This document shows, one piece after another, positions 63,831 to 64,000 of a stretch of 64,000 bases of DNA. The notes beneath the pieces were generated by a model. That model worked only from the letters and a program-made list of their open reading frames with translations. It was not told the origin of the DNA and made no database searches. Position 1 is the first letter of the stretch. Every line of letters begins with the position of its first letter. Origin of the DNA: Ahaetulla prasina (Eukaryota; Chordata; Lepidosauria; Squamata; Colubridae); the NCBI RefSeq assembly GCF_028640845.1, contig NC_080546.1:68043205-68107204 (forward strand). The letters are read 5' to 3'. Both the position numbers and the translations under genes were made by a program.

Positions 63831-64000
63831 ATATTTTGTATTAGATATATTTTTGAAGGAGAGGGGAATTGAGAGTGTGACTAAGTGTGGTGTGACTAGA
63901 GATTATAATCTAGGAATTATTTTGGATTATGATTGTTAGTTTTGATACCTGCATTTTGTTCTGGGAAGTCGGGGTGGGGGTGGGGGTAAGGGGAGGGAAT

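Larger units (their letters stand above)
61477..64000 (+). mobile_element. L1-A5: L1 with intact ORF1 and internally deleted ORF2, cut by window end
   Basis: It begins near 61477 (GATGACTTCCGGTTTGGCAC) inside gypsy G5 gag. 5'UTR to 62123 (same type as L1-A1), ORF1 62124-63284 with one frameshift, ORF2 start at 63274, then a jump at about 63400 from the first endonuclease motif to the C-terminal knuckle region. The 3'UTR G-rich tract is reached at 63965-64000. The 3' end and target duplication lie beyond the window. Confidence 0.88.

Overview
This is repeat-dense vertebrate DNA, most likely from a squamate and probably an advanced (colubroid) snake. I see no host gene, rRNA or functional tRNA gene. 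Almost everything recognisable is transposable-element sequence nested inside other elements. The snake call rests on the mixture: two L1 lineages, abundant L2/CR1-type LINEs ending in (ATTT)n, a LINE ending in the pentanucleotide (AATAG)n that surveys of snake genomes link to CR1-L3/'Snake1' elements, tRNA-derived SINEs, chromodomain Ty3/gypsy elements and Penelope-like elements. This is an inference from repeat content, not from a host gene.

Region by region. 1-16.0 kb: one plus-strand gypsy element (G1: gag, protease, RT, RNase H, integrase, chromodomain, 3' LTR) split by two L1 insertions with clear target-site duplications (L1-A1, minus, 2027-7790, itself broken by an L2; L1-A2, plus, 9520-14901). 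16.0-23.0 kb: an L1 3' fragment, then L1-A4, which has lost its RT in frame and is split by an L2, then a truncated copy of a short L1-derived element called NA1 here. 23.0-28.5 kb: CR1 tail, three Penelope-like pieces and a head-to-head pair of (AATAG)n-tailed LINEs. 28.4-34.1 kb: a minus-strand gypsy (G2) with a probable LTR carrying a SINE, then an internally inverted gypsy mosaic (G3). 34.2-39.4 kb: a second Penelope tail in microsatellite DNA, then a second-lineage L1 (L1-B1) interrupted by a complete NA1. 39.4-44.1 kb: gypsy G4 with a solo LTR, two partly duplicated L2 copies and a hAT-like MITE. 44.1-53.5 kb: L1-B2 (minus) interrupted by an L1-B 3' end, an L2, a solo LTR and a SINE, facing L1-B4. 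53.5-61.5 kb: gypsy G5 (minus), split by a CR1/Jockey-like LINE and a SINE. 61.5-64.0 kb: L1-A5, running off the window.

The elements interact as hosts and parasites. Autonomous L1, L2 and CR1-type LINEs supply reverse transcriptase and endonuclease. The SINEs at 50.2 and 59.8 kb carry the 3' stem-loop of the local L2. NA1 carries the 5' and 3' untranslated regions of an L1-A subfamily around an unrelated 150-codon ORF. The most promising undescribed item is NA1: complete, bounded by an 18-bp perfect target duplication, with a second nearly identical 3' copy in the window.

Nearly all coding regions are broken. The better-preserved reading frames are L1-A5 ORF1 (298 codons), the L2-A reverse transcriptase (about 520 codons), the L1-A4 RT-less ORF2 (over 450 codons) and the NA1 ORF. 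Element boundaries without a target duplication are approximate, to within tens of bases.
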